A stretch of 64,000 bases of DNA, taken from Pseudomonas sp. ICMP 561 (GTDB lineage: Bacteria; Pseudomonadota; Gammaproteobacteria; Pseudomonadales; Pseudomonadaceae). Positions 52,847 to 62,491 of the stretch are shown piece after piece. Under the pieces are notes generated by a model. That model made no database searches, was not told the DNA's origin, and saw only the letters and a program-made list of their open reading frames with translations. Numbering within the stretch: the stretch's first letter is position 1; each line of letters starts with the position of its first letter. The stretch lies in NCBI RefSeq assembly GCF_002699985.1, contig NZ_LKBT01000001.1:372001-436000 (forward strand), given 5' to 3'. Made by a program: the position numbers and the translations under genes.

Positions 52847-53614
52847 ATGTTCCCCAGCCTGTTTATCTCCCACGGCTCGCCGATGCTTGCGCTGGAACCA
52901 GGCGAAAGCGGCCCGGCCCTGTTGCGTCTCGCAGCCGAGATGCCCAGGCCCAAGGCGATTGTTATTGTTTCAGCTCACTGGGAAAGCCAGGAGCTGCTGG
53001 TCAACGCCAACCCGCAGCCGGAAACCTGGCATGACTTCGGCGGTTTCCCCGCGGCCCTGTTTGCGGTGCAGTACCCCGCTCCCGGCTTGCCAACGTTGAG
53101 CGCTGAAGTCCTGGGGCTGTTGCAGGCTGCCGGGCTGGCAGCGCGCACTAACAGCCAACGACCTTTTGATCATGGTGTGTGGGTGCCACTGTCTCTGATG
53201 TATCCCGATGCCGACATCCCTGTTGTTCAGGTTTCCCTGCCCAGCCGCGAAGGCCCGGCACTGCAGACTCGCGTCGGCCGGGCGCTGGCCAGCCTGCGTG
53301 ATCAGGGTGTATTGATTATCGGCTCGGGCAGCATCACCCACAATCTTGGTGAACTGGACTGGCATGCCGGACCGGAAAGCGTAGAGCCATGGGCCAAAGC
53401 GTTTCGCGACTGGATGATAGAGAAGCTGGGCAGCAATGATGAGGGCGCATTGCATGACTACCGGGCACAAGCCCCCAACGCCGTGCGCAGTCACCCAAGC
53501 GATGAGCATTTGCTGCCGCTGTATTTCGCCCGGGGTGCCGGTGGTGAATTCAGCGTGGCGCACAAAGGCTTCACGATGGGAGCACTGGGAATAGATATTT
53601 ACAGGTTTGGGTGA
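52847..53614 (+). CDS. Class III extradiol ring-cleavage dioxygenase, DODA type
   Basis: A 255-residue LigB-fold dioxygenase of the DODA/YgiD group. Metal-binding His residues occur in LFISHGSPMLA near the N-terminus and VSAHWES, with further conserved segments RPFDHGVWVPL, IIGSGSITHNLGEL and SDEHLLPLYFARG. It cleaves catechol-type rings; the substrate is unknown (4,5-DOPA-like by family). Confidence 0.92.
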   Translation: MFPSLFISHGSPMLALEPGESGPALLRLAAEMPRPKAIVIVSAHWESQELLVNANPQPETWHDFGGFPAALFAVQYPAPGLPTLSAEVLGLLQAAGLAARTNSQRPFDHGVWVPLSLMYPDADIPVVQVSLPSREGPALQTRVGRALASLRDQGVLIIGSGSITHNLGELDWHAGPESVEPWAKAFRDWMIEKLGSNDEGALHDYRAQAPNAVRSHPSDEHLLPLYFARGAGGEFSVAHKGFTMGALGIDIYRFG

Positions 53615-53635
53615 GGCCACAGACCTGACGCCAAT

Positions 53636-53709
53636 CTGTAGGAGCTGCCGAAGGCTGCGAGACGATATTCCTGATGCACCACCATCGCAGCCTTCGGCAG
53701 CTCCTACAG
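53636..53709. repeat. REP doublet (REPIN), GAGCTGCCGAAGGCTGCGA class
   Basis: Third copy of this class, directly after the dioxygenase stop and before a bidirectional terminator. Confidence 0.9.
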
Positions 53710-53724
53710 AAGCAGGAAACCCAG

Positions 53725-53761
53725 ACAAAAAAATCCCCGAACCAGTCGGGGATTTTTTATT
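53725..53761. terminator. Bidirectional intrinsic terminator between convergent genes
   Basis: The stem AATCCCCGA/TCGGGGATT around ACCAG is flanked by AAAAAAA on the left and TTTTTT on the right. It serves the dioxygenase (+) and the helicase (-). Confidence 0.92.
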
Positions 53762-53785
53762 TCAGACGATCAACTCAAGCGCTGA

Positions 53786-55462
53786 TCAATCTTCGCGATA
53801 GCGACGCAGCTTCAACTGCTTGCCTGCAACGCGGGTGTCCTTGAGTTTGGTCAGCAGACGCTCAAGGCCATCTTCCGGCAGTTCAACCAGGCTGAAGCTG
53901 TCGCGCACCTGGATGCGGCCGATTGCTTCGCGGGCCAGGCCGCCTTCGTTGAGGATTGCACCCAACAGGTTCTTGGCAGCGATACCATCACGCGCACCCA
54001 GCGCGGTACGGCAACGAGCACGACCTTCGGCCAATGGAACCGGAGCGCGACGCTCACGATCACCACTGCGCTCTGGACGATCCGACGACGAACGATCACT
54101 ACGCTCACGCGGTGCATTGTTCGGCACCAGTGGGCGCTCGCGCTCGATGGCTGCCAGGGTCAGAGCCTGACCGTTGGTAGCTTTGCGCAGCAGAGCAGCG
54201 GCCAGGGCGCGCGGGCTGCAACCGATATCGGCAGTCAGACGGTCCAGCAGTTCGCCGTGAGTCGACTCGGCATCGCCAACCAGTGGCGACAGGCTGTTGG
54301 TCAGTTTCTTGATGCGGGCATCGAGAACAGCCTGAGCATCCGGCAGGCGGACTTCAGCAACTTTCTGACCGGTTACACGCTCGATCACTTGCAGCATGCG
54401 GCGCTCACGTGGAGTCACCAGCAGCAGTGCACGACCTTCGCGACCGGCACGGCCAGTACGGCCGATACGGTGAACGTAGGACTCAGGGTCGTACGGCATG
54501 TCAACGTTGAATACGTGAGTGATGCGCGGAACGTCCAGACCACGGGCAGCAACGTCGGTCGCTACAACGATGTCCAGGCGGCCATCCTTGAGGGAGTCGA
54601 TAACGCGCTCACGCTGGTTCTGGGCAATGTCACCGTTCAGTGCAGCAGCCTTGTAGCCTTTGGCTTCAAGGGCACTTGCCAGATCCAGGGTCGCTTGCTT
54701 GGTACGAACGAACATGATCAGGGCGTCGAAATCTTCGACTTCCAGCAGGCTCAGTACAGCAGAGGTCTTCTGGTCAGCGTGAACCAGCAGGTGAGCCTGC
54801 TCGATCGCGGTAACGGTCTGGGTCTTGGTCTGAATCTTCACGTGCTTCGGATCGCGCAGATGGCGCTCGGCGATGGCACGGATCGATTGCGGCAGGGTCG
54901 CCGAGAACAAAACGGTCTGACGGGTTTCCGGCATGGCCTTGAAGATAACTTCCAGGTCGTCCATGAAGCCCAGCTTGAGCATTTCGTCCGCTTCGTCGAG
55001 AACCAGGTGGTTCACGGTCGCGAGGACCTTCTCGTCACGACGCAGGTGATCGCACAGACGGCCCGGCGTGGCGACAACGATTTGTGCGCCATTGCGGATT
55101 GCTTTCAGTTGCGGGCCCATCGGCGCACCGCCGTAGACAGCCACAACGGTAACGCCCGGCATTTGCTTGGCGTAGGTTTCGAAAGCGGTGGCCACTTGCA
55201 GGGCCAGTTCGCGAGTCGGCGCCAGGATCAGTGCTTGCGGCTCGCGCTTGCTTGGGTCGATACGATGCAGGATAGGCAGTGCGAACGCGGCGGTTTTACC
55301 GGTACCGGTTTGCGCCTGACCGATCATGTCGTGGCCAGCAAGGATAATAGGGATCGATTGCTGCTGAATGGCCGAAGGCTCTTCGTAGCCAGTCGCGACG
55401 ACTGCTGCAACAATATTAGGGTGAAGTTCAAGAGCGGCGAAGCCGCCGAGTTCCTGGGTCAT
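53786..55462 (-). CDS. deaD: DEAD-box ATP-dependent RNA helicase, DeaD/CsdA type
   Basis: 558 residues from ATG 55462 (MTQELGGFAALEL). The core has Q-motif, Walker A AQTGTGKTAAFALP, VLDEADEML, SATLP and HRIGRTGRAGREGRALLL. A C-terminal DbpA-type RNA-binding domain lies near residues 475-545, after an Arg/Ser/Asp-rich linker (RERSDRSSSDRPERSGDRER). It unwinds structured RNA in ribosome assembly and cold response. The 5' leader (55463-55881) is long and gene-free, which is usual for cold-regulated helicases. Confidence 0.95.
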   Translation of the reverse strand: MTQELGGFAALELHPNIVAAVVATGYEEPSAIQQQSIPIILAGHDMIGQAQTGTGKTAAFALPILHRIDPSKREPQALILAPTRELALQVATAFETYAKQMPGVTVVAVYGGAPMGPQLKAIRNGAQIVVATPGRLCDHLRRDEKVLATVNHLVLDEADEMLKLGFMDDLEVIFKAMPETRQTVLFSATLPQSIRAIAERHLRDPKHVKIQTKTQTVTAIEQAHLLVHADQKTSAVLSLLEVEDFDALIMFVRTKQATLDLASALEAKGYKAAALNGDIAQNQRERVIDSLKDGRLDIVVATDVAARGLDVPRITHVFNVDMPYDPESYVHRIGRTGRAGREGRALLLVTPRERRMLQVIERVTGQKVAEVRLPDAQAVLDARIKKLTNSLSPLVGDAESTHGELLDRLTADIGCSPRALAAALLRKATNGQALTLAAIERERPLVPNNAPRERSDRSSSDRPERSGDRERRAPVPLAEGRARCRTALGARDGIAAKNLLGAILNEGGLAREAIGRIQVRDSFSLVELPEDGLERLLTKLKDTRVAGKQLKLRRYRED

Positions 55463-55881
55463 GGGTCTGCCTCTAGTGCATCCGCAAAGACCCATGCTCC
55501 AAAGCTGCGCGTGCCGTGTACGACCCTAAAGTCACCCTGGCTGCTTTGTCGGCGGGGATTTGCGAAAACGTTTGATGAATGGATCGCCTAGGATAGTCCG
55601 CAGAGCGAACAAGCAGCCGAAGCTGGCTTCGGGGAATTGCAATACCTTGACGAGGGCCCTGTTAAAGACCGGCGCGCACTATACCGGAATTACGCAAAAA
55701 AGTGAGGATTTTTTTCACTACCAATCATGGCTAATGCCCAAGACCTACAGGCTTTGCGCAAACCGACAACAGTGGCTATTTTGCTACAGGCCCGGGTTTA
55801 CGGGAGAAACTGCTTAAACGGTTCACCTGATCACTCAGACAGTCCGCCTCCGATCCTACTCCACGCGCAGGGACTTCCTAC
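55463..55881. other. Divergent intergenic region deaD / crotonase
   Basis: About 420 bases without a credible gene. Part is probably the long untranslated leader of deaD on the minus strand, with the crotonase promoter near the right end. No clear repeats were seen. Confidence 0.5.
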
Positions 55882-56673
55882 ATGACTTCCTCTATAAAAG
55901 GCCGTGTCAGCCGTGAACTGCACGACCACGTGATGCTCATCGGCCTGGATCGTGTCGCCAAACGCAACGCCTTCGATCTTGAGCTGCTCAACCAGCTAAG
56001 CCTGGCTTACGGTGAATACGAACGCGAGGATCAGGCCAGAGTCCTGGTGGTTTTTGCCCATGGTGAGCATTTCACTGCCGGGCTGGATCTGGCCGAAGCC
56101 GGTCCGGCGCTGATCAATGGCTGGCAGGTGCCCGAAGGCGGTTGTGACCCTTGGGGCGTGTTCGCAGGCCCCCGGGTCAGCAAACCGGTGATCGTTGCCG
56201 CTCAGGGTTACTGCCTGACCCTGGGCATTGAGCTGATGTTGGCGTCGGATATCAATCTGTGCGCGAGCACGACCCGCTTTGCGCAACTGGAAGTCCATCG
56301 CGGGATCTTCGCCTTTGGTGGCGCCACATTACGTCTGCATCAGATCGCCGGTTGGGGCAATGCGATGCGCTGGCTGCTGACCGGCGACGAATTCGATGCC
56401 CAGGAAGCCTGTCGCATGGGGCTGGTGCAGGAAGTCACGGCCCCGGAAGACCTTCTGCCCTACGCCTTGCTGCTGGCCGGGCGCATCGCAGAACAGGCAC
56501 CGCTGGCGATTCGCGCAACGATTGCCTCCGCCCGTCAGGCGGTGCTCGAAGGAGAAACAGTCGCCGCCCAGGCGCTACCTGCCATGGTCAACCACCTGAT
56601 GAGTACCGAGGACGCCAAAGAAGGCCTGCTTGCCATGCAAGAGCGCAGGCCCGGTGTCTTTAAAGGCGTGTGA
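55882..56673 (+). CDS. Enoyl-CoA hydratase/isomerase (crotonase) family protein
   Basis: A 263-residue crotonase-fold protein. The oxyanion-hole segments are VFAHGEHFTAGLDLAE and AAQGYCLTLGIELMLASDINLCA. It also has GGATLRLHQIAGWGNAMRWLLTGDEFDAQEA and the C-terminal AKEGLLAMQERRPGVFKG trimer segment. It acts on acyl-CoA thioesters. The precise reaction is not clear because the usual catalytic Glu pair is not obvious. It stands alone, not in a fatty-acid operon. Confidence 0.92.
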   Translation: MTSSIKGRVSRELHDHVMLIGLDRVAKRNAFDLELLNQLSLAYGEYEREDQARVLVVFAHGEHFTAGLDLAEAGPALINGWQVPEGGCDPWGVFAGPRVSKPVIVAAQGYCLTLGIELMLASDINLCASTTRFAQLEVHRGIFAFGGATLRLHQIAGWGNAMRWLLTGDEFDAQEACRMGLVQEVTAPEDLLPYALLLAGRIAEQAPLAIRATIASARQAVLEGETVAAQALPAMVNHLMSTEDAKEGLLAMQERRPGVFKGV

Positions 56674-56730
56674 TCTGAGTCCCACAGTATCCGTGACACA
56701 GCGCTGTCGCGCAGCAGGCATTGGACCTGT

Positions 56731-56907
56731 ACAGACTGTGTGAAAACGTAGCGAGCGACGGCAAGACAAGGCAAAAACAGGCGAAAAACGGCCGGGGTCG
56801 CGTCCGACTCTAGTGTTCTAAATGAGCATTTTTCGCCTGTTTTTAACGCAGTATTGTGCGCGTAGCACCGAAGGTGCCCAGCCTGGAGTAGTTTTCACAC
56901 AGTCTGT
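56731..56907. mobile_element. MITE-like element with 17-bp terminal inverted repeats
   Basis: 177 bases bounded by ACAGACTGTGTGAAAAC and its exact complement GTTTTCACACAGTCTGT, with no coding capacity. Inside is a second inverted pair, AAAAACAGGCGAAAAA and TTTTTCGCCTGTTTTT. The right end abuts a REPIN, so the element seems to have inserted at the edge of that repeat. A GT on both sides may be a short target duplication. A transposase that mobilises it is not in the window. Confidence 0.75.
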
Positions 56908-56979
56908 GTAGGAGCTGCCGAAGGCTGCGATGGCGGTGTGTCAGGATAAGAGCATCGCAGCCTTCGGCAGCTCCTACAG
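56907..56979. repeat. REP doublet (REPIN), GAGCTGCCGAAGGCTGCGA class
   Basis: Fourth copy of this class, touching the right end of the MITE-like element. Confidence 0.9.
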
Positions 56980-57040
56980 AAATGCGCCCCAAAGATCGTT
57001 CGCCGTGTCCGGAGATGGGCAACGCCTGAAGGCTCTGTCT

Positions 57041-57796
57041 TCAGGTTGCCGGGCGCAGATCCTTGATCAAGGATGCCAGCGAGTAACCAAGGCGTGGTGC
57101 CAGTTCTTCAGCACGGGCATTCAGCGATGCAACGTCCAGCTCCTGATCCAGATCAGCAGGAACAATAAGAATAACGTTGCCCTCCTTCACCGGCAGCTCC
57201 CAGTAGTGCCGGTGGTAGAGACCACGAAATAGCGCCGCGCCCAACGGTTTGCCGTCATCCGAGGCCCACTGATTGATCACCAGCCAGCCTCCTGAATTCA
57301 GACGTTTCTGACAGTTCTCAAGGAATTTCCAGGCCAGATGCCCAACACCGGGGCCAACATCGGTGTAAAGGTCGACGAAAATCAGGTCAGCCGGTTCGGC
57401 GGTGTCCAGCAGTTCAAGCGCATCGCCAATGCGGATATACAACCGGGGATCGTCATCCAGCCCCATGAATTCAATAGCCAGACGCGGCACGTCAGGGCGC
57501 AATTCGATGGCCTCGACATCTTCCAGCGGCAAAAACTTCAGGCAAGCCTGAGTCAGCGTACCCGCCCCAAGCCCCAGAAACAGCGCGCTTTCGGGGGCGT
57601 CGTGACACAACGCGCCAATCAGCATCGCCCGGGTGTAGTCGTACTCAAGCCAGCTCGGATCGGCCGTGAAGGTGCAGCTTTGCTCGATGGCATCGCCGAA
57701 TTCCAGAAAGCGATAGTCGTCGACTTCCAGCACGCGAATCATGCCGAAATCATCATGTACCTCGGCCAGAATCCGCTCCACCCGCTCCTCAGTCAT
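57041..57796 (-). CDS. Spermidine-synthase-like methyltransferase-fold protein
   Basis: 251 residues from ATG 57796, preceded by TAGGAGAAGC. The spermidine synthase/Rossmann core is visible: ALFLGLGAGTLTQACLKFLP (nucleotide-type loop), VEAIELRPDVPRLAIEFM, DDPRLYIRIGDALELLD and ADLIFVDLYTDVGPGVGHL. It lacks the N-terminal strand domain of true SpeE, so polyamine synthesis is not certain and another aminopropyl- or methyltransferase role is possible. Confidence 0.85.
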   Translation of the reverse strand: MTEERVERILAEVHDDFGMIRVLEVDDYRFLEFGDAIEQSCTFTADPSWLEYDYTRAMLIGALCHDAPESALFLGLGAGTLTQACLKFLPLEDVEAIELRPDVPRLAIEFMGLDDDPRLYIRIGDALELLDTAEPADLIFVDLYTDVGPGVGHLAWKFLENCQKRLNSGGWLVINQWASDDGKPLGAALFRGLYHRHYWELPVKEGNVILIVPADLDQELDVASLNARAEELAPRLGYSLASLIKDLRPAT

Positions 57797-58014
57797 TGCT
57801 TCTCCTAAACGGCGAGCCCAAGTCTGGCCTGTTGATGCAGTCGCAGGACCGCGCAAAAAGCGAATTGTCGATCAAGGGCAGCCACCAGGTCACGCTCTTT
57901 CTCTTTGATGGCGATAGCGCTACTGCCGTAACCGCGCTCCGATCATCCCTTGCACGCTAGCGACAGCTAGGCGAACTGCTAACATGCTGATCCGATCGCA
58001 CTGACCTTGAGTTC

Positions 58015-59364
58015 ATGATGAGCCAACCCTGGAGCCCCGACAGCTGGCGGGCATTGCCTATTCAGCAGCAACCTCAATACCCCGATGCTGCGCACTTGTT
58101 AAAGGTCGAGCAGACACTGGCCAGCTATCCGCCGCTGGTATTTGCCGGCGAGGCCAGAGAGTTGCGCCGACAGTTTGCCGAGGTGACTCAGGGCCGCGCC
58201 TTCCTGTTGCAGGGCGGTGATTGCGCCGAGAGCTTCGTCGAGTTCTCCGCGGCCAAGATTCGCGACACATTCAAAGTCTTGCTGCAGATGGCGATCGTCA
58301 TGACCTTTGCTGCCGGGTGCCCGGTTGTGAAAGTCGGTCGCATGGCCGGTCAGTTCGCCAAACCCCGCTCAGCCAACGATGAAACCATCGACGGCGTGAC
58401 GTTTCCCGCGTATCGGGGCGATATCGTCAACGCCATCGGCTTCGATGAAAAAAGCCGCGTTCCGGACCCGGACCGACTGATTCAGGCCTACAACCAGTCC
58501 ACTGCAACTCTGAACCTGCTGCGTGCCTTCGCCCAGGGCGGTTTCGCCGACCTGCATCAAGTCCACAAATGGAACCTGGACTTCATCGCCAACTCAGCCT
58601 TGGCCGAGAAGTACAGCCAACTGGCCGACCGCATTGATGAAACGCTGGCGTTCATGCGTGCCTGCGGGATGGACAGCTCGCCGCAACTGCGTGAAACCAG
58701 TTTCTTCACCGCCCACGAAGCGCTGCTGCTGAACTATGAAGAAGCCTTTGTGCGGCGCGACAGCCTGACCAACGACTACTACGATTGTTCGGCGCACATG
58801 CTGTGGATCGGCGACCGTACCCGGCAATTGGACGGCGCTCATGTGGAGTTCCTGCGCGGGGTGAACAACCCGATTGGCGTGAAAGTCGGCCCAAGCATGA
58901 ACCCCGATGATTTGATTCGCCTGATCGACACTCTCAATCCGGACAACGACCCTGGCCGCCTCAACCTGATCGCCCGCATGGGCGCGAACAAGGTTGGCGA
59001 CCACTTGCCGCAACTGATCCGCGCCGTTGAACGTGAAGGCCGCAAAGTGCTGTGGAGCTCCGACCCGATGCATGGCAATACGATCAAGGCCAGCAGCGGC
59101 TACAAAACGCGCGACTTTGCGCAGATCCTTGGCGAGGTGAAACAGTTCTTTCAGGTGCATCAGGCTGAAGGCACGTATGCCGGCGGCATTCATATCGAAA
59201 TGACCGGGCAGAACGTCACCGAATGCATTGGCGGCGCCCGGCCGATTACCGAAGATGGTTTGTCAGATCGTTACCATACCCACTGCGACCCACGGATGAA
59301 TGCCGATCAGTCGCTGGAGCTGGCGTTTCTGATTGCGGAGACGTTGAAGCAGGTTAAACGCTAG
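58015..59364 (+). CDS. Class II 3-deoxy-7-phosphoheptulonate synthase (DAHP synthase)
   Basis: A 449-residue plant-type DAHP synthase catalysing the first step of the shikimate pathway from PEP and erythrose-4-phosphate. Family motifs are [79 protein letters not shown] and [15 protein letters not shown]. Two ATGs stand in tandem at the start. It is a housekeeping-type copy with no phenazine genes nearby. Confidence 0.96.
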   Translation: MMSQPWSPDSWRALPIQQQPQYPDAAHLLKVEQTLASYPPLVFAGEARELRRQFAEVTQGRAFLLQGGDCAESFVEFSAAKIRDTFKVLLQMAIVMTFAAGCPVVKVGRMAGQFAKPRSANDETIDGVTFPAYRGDIVNAIGFDEKSRVPDPDRLIQAYNQSTATLNLLRAFAQGGFADLHQVHKWNLDFIANSALAEKYSQLADRIDETLAFMRACGMDSSPQLRETSFFTAHEALLLNYEEAFVRRDSLTNDYYDCSAHMLWIGDRTRQLDGAHVEFLRGVNNPIGVKVGPSMNPDDLIRLIDTLNPDNDPGRLNLIARMGANKVGDHLPQLIRAVEREGRKVLWSSDPMHGNTIKASSGYKTRDFAQILGEVKQFFQVHQAEGTYAGGIHIEMTGQNVTECIGGARPITEDGLSDRYHTHCDPRMNADQSLELAFLIAETLKQVKR

Positions 59365-59384
59365 GCCTCAGGCAAACCCAAGAC

Positions 59385-59458
59385 TTGTAGGAGCTGCCGA
59401 AGGCTGCGATTGCATACCTTTGACACACCGCCATCGCAGCCTTCGGCAGCTCCTACAG
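59385..59458. repeat. REP doublet (REPIN), GAGCTGCCGAAGGCTGCGA class
   Basis: Fifth copy of this class, after the DAHP synthase stop. Confidence 0.9.
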
Positions 59459-59473
59459 TGGTTACAGCCAACA

Positions 59474-59710
59474 TCAGCGCTTCATCGGGTCTTTCCAGAA
59501 GTGCTGCCCGGTCTCGTGATAGACATCCGCCCGACTCAATCCAAGGTCCTTCAATGCAGCGTCACTCAAACTTTCCAATTGCCGACGCTGGCGATGCAGT
59601 TCGGACCAGCGGGAAGCGCGTCTCCTTATCGACCTGAGCAGGCGCTCGATCCAGGAATCACGGGATTGGGCTTTCAACACCAGCACGTAACCTTTTTGAC
59701 CTTTCATCAT
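59474..59710 (-). CDS. DUF1127-family small basic protein
   Basis: 78 residues from ATG 59710 (an ATG four codons upstream is also open). It is very Arg-rich in the middle (RLLRSIRRRASRWSELHRQR) and ends with the DUF1127 motif LESLSDAALKDLGLSRADV. Members of this family are small RNA-binding-like or stress proteins of uncertain role. It is divergent from the LysR gene. Confidence 0.85.
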   Translation of the reverse strand: MMKGQKGYVLVLKAQSRDSWIERLLRSIRRRASRWSELHRQRRQLESLSDAALKDLGLSRADVYHETGQHFWKDPMKR

Positions 59711-59804
59711 CTTGCCCTCCATGTGGGATGGCTAGAGTCTCGCGCCAGCGTTAAGATCAATCAAACGAATGTTTTTTATGCGTTCCATTTGAGAGATTGA
59801 TGCA

Positions 59805-60659
59805 TTGACCAACTACCCAAGCATCGACACAGAGCTCCTTCGCACTTTTGTGGCCATTGCCGATCACGGTGGGTTTACCCGCGCGGGCGAAGTGGTGAAC
59901 CGCACTCAATCGGCCGTCAGCATGCAGATGAAGCGTCTGGAAGAAGATCTGATCCAGCGTCCCCTCTTTCAGAAAGATGGACGCACCGTCAGCCTGACGA
60001 TTGAGGGGCAAGTGCTACTGGGTTATGCGCGGCGGATCCTGAAGCTGCACGGAGAAGTCTTCAACACCCTGCGCGAGCCGCACATGGTGGGCGTGGTGAA
60101 GATTGGTTCACCGGACGACTACGTCATGCGTTTTTTACCCGGCATTCTGCAGCGATTTGCGCAGGCCTATCCGCTGGTGCAGATCGAAGTGCACTGTGAA
60201 CCTTCAAAACAATTGCTCCTGCGTCAGGATCTGGACCTGAGTATCGTCACTCGCGAACCCGGTACCGAGATCGGTCAGATCCTGCGTCAGGAGCGATTCG
60301 TCTGGATGGTCGCTCAAGGCTTTTATCCTCACGAACAAAGTCCCGTGCCTTTGGCGATGTTCAACACCGACTGTTTTTGCCGGACGTGGGCCTGCAATGC
60401 GCTGGACACGATGCAGCGCGATTATCGGATTGCCTACACGAGTGCGAGTCTGGCGGCGATCAGCGCGGTAGTGACAGCCGGCCTGGCCGTGACCGCACAA
60501 CTGGAAAGTCTGCTAACCCCTGATTTACGCATCATTGGCGAAGCTGAACAGATGCCGCAGCTACCGCTGGCGAGCATCGTCCTGCTGCGTAATCCGAAAA
60601 ACCCGTCGCCCATCACCGAATGTCTCGCGGAACACATCGCCGAAGGATTCAGGCTTTAA
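59805..60659 (+). CDS. LysR-family transcriptional regulator
   Basis: 284 residues from a TTG at 59805; no ATG in frame gives a complete DNA-binding domain. The helix-turn-helix region is DTELLRTFVAIADHGGFTRAGEVVNRTQSAVSMQMKRLEEDL, followed by an effector domain (VVKIGSPDDYVMRFLPGILQRFAQAYP). It converges on the exporter gene, with 4 bases between the stops, and is divergent from the DUF1127 gene, a likely target. The inducer is unknown. Confidence 0.9.
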   Translation: MTNYPSIDTELLRTFVAIADHGGFTRAGEVVNRTQSAVSMQMKRLEEDLIQRPLFQKDGRTVSLTIEGQVLLGYARRILKLHGEVFNTLREPHMVGVVKIGSPDDYVMRFLPGILQRFAQAYPLVQIEVHCEPSKQLLLRQDLDLSIVTREPGTEIGQILRQERFVWMVAQGFYPHEQSPVPLAMFNTDCFCRTWACNALDTMQRDYRIAYTSASLAAISAVVTAGLAVTAQLESLLTPDLRIIGEAEQMPQLPLASIVLLRNPKNPSPITECLAEHIAEGFRL

Positions 60660-60663
60660 GCGT

Positions 60664-61410
60664 TCAGGCTTTGAAGGCCAGAATGACCGCACAGACCACT
60701 AGGAAGCCGCAGAACAGCGAGCGCAGCAAACGCTCGGGCAGCGAATGCGCCAGCTTTACGCCCCAACTGATGCTGGCCAGCCCACCCACGGCCAGCGGAA
60801 TGCCCATGCTCCAATTGACGTGGTCATGCAGCGCGTAAGTAAACAAGGTGATGGCTGTACTCGGGGCAGCCAGCGCCAAAGCCAGTCCTTGCGCAACCAC
60901 TTGGCTCGCACCAAAAAAACTGGTCAGAATCGGCGTCGCAATCACTCCACCACCGACGCCGAACAAGCCTCCGGTGACGCCCGAACCTATCCCTAGCAAC
61001 CAGAGCCGATTAACGTAGCGCAACCCGGTACTGGCGTTATCTTTGCGCCAGAACATCTGCGCCAGATTGAAGACCGTGAGCAAAATCAGAAAGGCAATGA
61101 ACGCCAGGCGCATGTGCTGCGGATCAAGGCGTACCGCCCACAACGATGTCAGCCACGCCAGACAGAAACTGGGGATGATCAGCATCATGGCGTTGCGCAT
61201 GGAGATACGATTTCGCTGGTTGTAACGCCACAGCGCCAACAGCACGTTAGGCAATACCATCAACAAAGCGGTGCCTTGGGCGAGTTGTTGATCAAGCCCG
61301 AACAACACGCCTAAAGCGGGAATCGCAACCAGGCCGCCCCCAATACCGAACAAGCCACCCAGAGTGCCCATGGCGGCACCCAACGCTACGAACATCACCA
61401 CTTCAATCAC
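60664..61410 (-). CDS. TauE/SafE (TSUP) family anion permease
   Basis: 248 residues from a GTG at 61408-61410 preceded by GAAGGG; the open frame upstream is hydrophilic with Cys and is not expected in this family. About eight membrane segments. The duplicated glycine motif appears as LGGLFGIGGGLVAIPAL and VTGGLFGVGGGVIATPIL. TSUP proteins export sulfite, sulfoacetate or similar anions. The substrate is unknown. Confidence 0.92.
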   Translation of the reverse strand: MIEVVMFVALGAAMGTLGGLFGIGGGLVAIPALGVLFGLDQQLAQGTALLMVLPNVLLALWRYNQRNRISMRNAMMLIIPSFCLAWLTSLWAVRLDPQHMRLAFIAFLILLTVFNLAQMFWRKDNASTGLRYVNRLWLLGIGSGVTGGLFGVGGGVIATPILTSFFGASQVVAQGLALALAAPSTAITLFTYALHDHVNWSMGIPLAVGGLASISWGVKLAHSLPERLLRSLFCGFLVVCAVILAFKA

Positions 61411-61615
61411 GCCGCAATCCCTTCTCAAACAATGCGCGCATGCTACGCAGTCTGGCTGCTCAGGCAAATAACCGATGTGCGCTATTGCGAAGGTTTCATG
61501 CCCGTGATCACGATCCATCGCTGGTTGCGTGCAGCGACTGACCGGAATTTATCTGGCGCAACAAAGATCACGGCACTAAATTGTCGGCATGACACACGCA
61601 AAAGAGGACCACCCC

Positions 61616-62083
61616 ATGAGCGCTGACGCCAGCTCCACTGCCGACAGTAACTGCCAAGCGTTGCAGCTCGACAACCAACTGTGTTTCGCCCTTTACTCCA
61701 CGTCTTTGCTGATGACCAAGGTCTACAAACCCCTGCTGCAGGCGTTGGGCCTGACCTATCCGCAGTACCTGGCGATGATGGTGCTCTGGGAACAGGATGG
61801 CTTGACCGTTGGCGACGTCAGCACCCGGCTGCTGACAGATCCGGGCTCCCTGACGCCTCTGCTCAAACGCCTGGAAGGCGAAGGTTTTATCAGTCGCACC
61901 CGCAGCAAGGAAGATGAGCGGGTTGTGCTGCTGCACCTGACCGAACAAGGCCGGGCCCTGCAGCAAAAAGCCCTGACCGTCCCCGGCTGTATCCTGTCTG
62001 CCAGCGGCCTGGAAATAGAACAACTGCAAGCGTTGCAAGGTGAACTGCTCAAGCTTCGCGAGAATCTGCAGGGCAGTGTTTGA
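61616..62083 (+). CDS. ohrR: OhrR, MarR-family organic hydroperoxide sensor
   Basis: 155 residues from ATG 61616, preceded by AGAGGA. It has a MarR winged helix (TVGDVSTRLLTDPGSLTPLLKRLEGEGFISRTRSKEDERVV). The peroxide-sensing Cys23 (LDNQLCFALYSTSLL) and a second Cys125 (TVPGCILS) place it with two-Cys OhrR proteins. It represses ohr until oxidised. The ohr gene follows about 400 bases downstream on the same strand. Confidence 0.93.
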   Translation: MSADASSTADSNCQALQLDNQLCFALYSTSLLMTKVYKPLLQALGLTYPQYLAMMVLWEQDGLTVGDVSTRLLTDPGSLTPLLKRLEGEGFISRTRSKEDERVVLLHLTEQGRALQQKALTVPGCILSASGLEIEQLQALQGELLKLRENLQGSV

Positions 62084-62182
62084 GGGCGTTCTGCACCTCA
62101 TCCACAACCACTGGATAAACGCTTTTCTGTAAGAGCATCCCGATGTGCATGGCACCGCGCAGTCTCGCGTCAAAAAATACCA

Positions 62183-62273
62183 TGGTGGGAGCCGAGCTTG
62201 CTCGCGATGAGGCTGGACGCGGTTCACTTTAGATCGCGCCCGACCTTATCGCGAGCAAGCTCAGCTCCCACAG
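62183..62273. repeat. REP doublet (REPIN), GAGCTTGCTCGCGA class
   Basis: The arms are GTGGGAGCCGAGCTTGCTCG and CGAGCAAGCTCAGCTCCCAC. It lies between ohrR and the ohr promoter. Confidence 0.88.
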
Positions 62274-62363
62274 AAAAAAGCGTGCTTGCGTCACCACCGC
62301 ACTGTGCCGGGAGCACAAGCCGATCGCCTATAGATGATTCCATTCCAACAATCCGAAATATTA

Positions 62364-62390
62364 TCTTGCGCGCAAACTATTTGCGCGATA
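62364..62390. promoter_or_regulatory. Candidate OhrR operator upstream of ohr
   Basis: TTGCGCGCAA (62366-62375) is a perfect palindrome, followed 5 bases later by TTGCGCGA, in an AT-rich context about 105-125 bases before the ohr ATG. Confidence 0.5.
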
Positions 62391-62491
62391 CATTTATTTC
62401 GTACTCCGTTAGCGCACTCCTTTCCAGCGCAAACAGACAAGTTTTGAAAGACCCGATCACTACGATCTTCCGACTCTAATGAGGTGACACC

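Noticed and set aside
54257..55591. 444-codon open frame on the plus strand
   Set aside because: It is fully antisense to the DEAD-box helicase gene, whose motifs are intact. It has no ribosome site and a composition typical of a GC-rich shadow frame.
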